Part shown: positions 22,743 through 23,733 of the stretch, in pieces
Position numbering within the stretch: position 1 is the first letter of the stretch
How the letters are laid out: every line of letters starts with the position of its first letter
Source: a virus
Reading direction: 5' to 3' (one strand)
Length of the DNA: 23,733 nt
Virus record (IMG/VR): IMGVR_UViG_3300030099_004557
Span: 1 to 23,733 of that record
The notes under the pieces: model-generated
Seen by the model: the letters and a program-made list of their open reading frames with translations, nothing else
The model's database searches: none
What the model was told of the DNA's origin: nothing
Made by a program: the position numbers and the translations under genes

Positions 22743-23733
22743 TCAGCTACTACCGGATTCTCCAAGGAGACCGCGGATGACAACAAGACCGTACATATCA
22801 GGACGCACCATCTTCTTGGCATAACGCGTCATGACTCCCTTACGGGGTACGAAGTCTTCTGGTCCGAAGATCGTAGGAGTGGTTTGCAGTGGGACGTATG
22901 GAGCATACACATATCCGCTTTCAAGGAAAGAGTTACCACGGCGACCAACAAGAATCACGTTGCGGAGGAAGTATGGGTCAACAATGACATCAAACTTCTT
23001 GCTCAGCGAGCCTGTATTGACAGCACCAATGGAACCAGTCTCGGAATCGGCAGTGACATTCGCACGGAATCCAGCAGTAAACTCAAGGATGTTCGCAACT
23101 TCTGGTCCGCAGACGATGAAGTTAGCACCACCACGAAGAGTCTTGCGGTGAATTTGCGCAGACACATCGTTGATAGTTTCAACAAGAGTCTCATACCACT
23201 CAGAAACTGTACCAGTGAAGTCTGGAGCAGCTGCCGAAGCACCAATCTCATTACCGTTAGAGTCTACAAAGAGACCTGGAGCACGAGCCCAGTAACGAGT
23301 CTCAGCAGTTGCACCGTTAACGAGGTCAGCAAGGATCTCGCGGTCAATCTCAAGAGCAATTTGCTCAGAGAGAATGCTGGTTAACTCGACCTCTGCATCA
23401 AGGTTGTGGTAGGCGTTAAGGTCTTGACCTAACTCCGGAGTCCACTTGGCCTTGAGCTTCTTGGTTTGAGCGGTAACAGCAATGCTATCAACCTTGATGT
23501 CGATCTCTGGGATCAACTCAGAACCTTCAAGTCCCCATGCAGTTGCACCAACAACAGAACCAAGCGCTCCGCCATTTGTAAGGTTATCGCGAATCGGGAA
23601 CTCAGCAGTAAGACCAGTTGCAATTGCAGCAGTTTGCGGAATAACACCAGTCGCACCATCTACACCGAAAATAACAAACTGAACGTTGTCGGTTTTAGGG
23701 TTAGAACCGGTTTGTTGAGTTAAGCGACGAATT
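22743..23733 (-). CDS. gp23: Major capsid protein gp23, C-terminal part
   Basis: The 3' 991 bases of the major capsid gene; the start lies beyond the window. About 329 residues are visible with no stop. The C-terminal block is typical of gp23: DIKVDSIAVTAQTKKLKAKW, then ELGQDLNAYHNLDAEVELTS with EIDREIL, FIVCGPEVANIL, FDVIVDPYF, GYVYAPYVPLQTTPTIFGPE, and GVMTRYAKKMVRPDMYGLVV. This is the HK97-fold subunit that builds the icosahedral head, in T4 cleaved by the gp21 protease. The residues YAPYVPLQ and the AHNLDAE-like motif are hallmarks used in gp23 marker surveys. The codon use is GC-richer and more even than in the replication genes. A strong terminator follows. Confidence 0.95.
   Translation of the reverse strand, partial: IRRLTQQTGSNPKTDNVQFVIFGVDGATGVIPQTAAIATGLTAEFPIRDNLTNGGALGSVVGATAWGLEGSELIPEIDIKVDSIAVTAQTKKLKAKWTPELGQDLNAYHNLDAEVELTSILSEQIALEIDREILADLVNGATAETRYWARAPGLFVDSNGNEIGASAAAPDFTGTVSEWYETLVETINDVSAQIHRKTLRGGANFIVCGPEVANILEFTAGFRANVTADSETGSIGAVNTGSLSKKFDVIVDPYFLRNVILVGRRGNSFLESGYVYAPYVPLQTTPTIFGPEDFVPRKGVMTRYAKKMVRPDMYGLVVIRGLLGESGSS

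Noticed and set aside
1-23733. T4-type late promoters (TATAAATA)
   Set aside because: I looked in the intergenic gaps on the minus strand and found none. TATAAATG at the gp13 start overlaps the start codon itself and cannot serve as a promoter for it.
1-23733. tRNA genes, CRISPR arrays, insertion sequences, attachment sites
   Set aside because: No cloverleaf-like segment, regular spaced repeats, transposase or integrase was seen; the genes are too tightly packed to hide them.

Overview
The window is a stretch of a tailed, contractile-tail bacteriophage genome of the T4 superfamily. Every supported gene lies on the minus strand, so transcription runs from high to low coordinates. The T4-type evidence is the set of recognisable orthologues: major capsid gp23, neck proteins gp13 and gp14, tail completion gp15, sheath gp18, tube gp19, a zinc-ribbon gp26-like protein, a LysM baseplate protein, UvsX recombinase and the gp32 single-strand binding protein. 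No ribosomal, metabolic or integration genes are seen. The DNA polymerase is a short family A enzyme rather than T4-type family B gp43. This places the phage away from T4 itself, perhaps near the distant T4-like phages typified by Rhodothermus phage RM378; that placement is inference. One promoter fits bacterial sigma70 consensus closely, and Shine-Dalgarno sites are strong.

Layout in transcription order. (1) 23733-22685: C-terminal part of the capsid gene, closed by a strong terminator. (2) 22558-19602: a small Lys/Ala/Pro-rich protein with its own hairpin terminator, then a compact gp13-gp14-gp15 neck and tail-completion cluster. (3) 19478-14778: sheath, tube, and the gp26-like protein followed by a short ORF in the +1 frame over a run of seven T residues (candidate programmed frameshift), closed by a terminator. 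(4) 14733-6344: tape measure, a putative tube-initiator or baseplate protein, a LysM baseplate protein and a 1420-residue hub-like protein. (5) 6332-3054: without any visible terminator the same run continues into an unrecognised 420-residue protein, an exonuclease-less polymerase and a putative divergent FtsZ/tubulin-like protein. (6) 2995-697: gp32, a small membrane-anchored Thr/Glu-rich protein flanked on both sides by two related hairpin terminators, then uvsX and a small ORF coupled to it. (7) 503-1: a consensus sigma70 promoter drives a UV-damage endonuclease gene cut off by the window edge.

How the genes work together: capsid, neck, sheath, tube, tape measure and baseplate genes build the virion. 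Polymerase, gp32 and UvsX would copy and recombine the genome, and the UV endonuclease would repair UV-damaged phage DNA. The points most worth a second look are the FtsZ-like gene translationally coupled to the polymerase, the candidate +1 frameshift at 15063-15069, the paired hairpins around the gene at 1906-2142, and the structural genes running straight into replication genes.

No intergenic stretch exceeds about 190 bases. The larger gaps (22559-22742, 19479-19601, 2143-2224, 1846-1905, 14734-14792, 16509-16586) hold the hairpins, palindromes and leader sequences listed below. I saw no tRNA, CRISPR array or insertion sequence.
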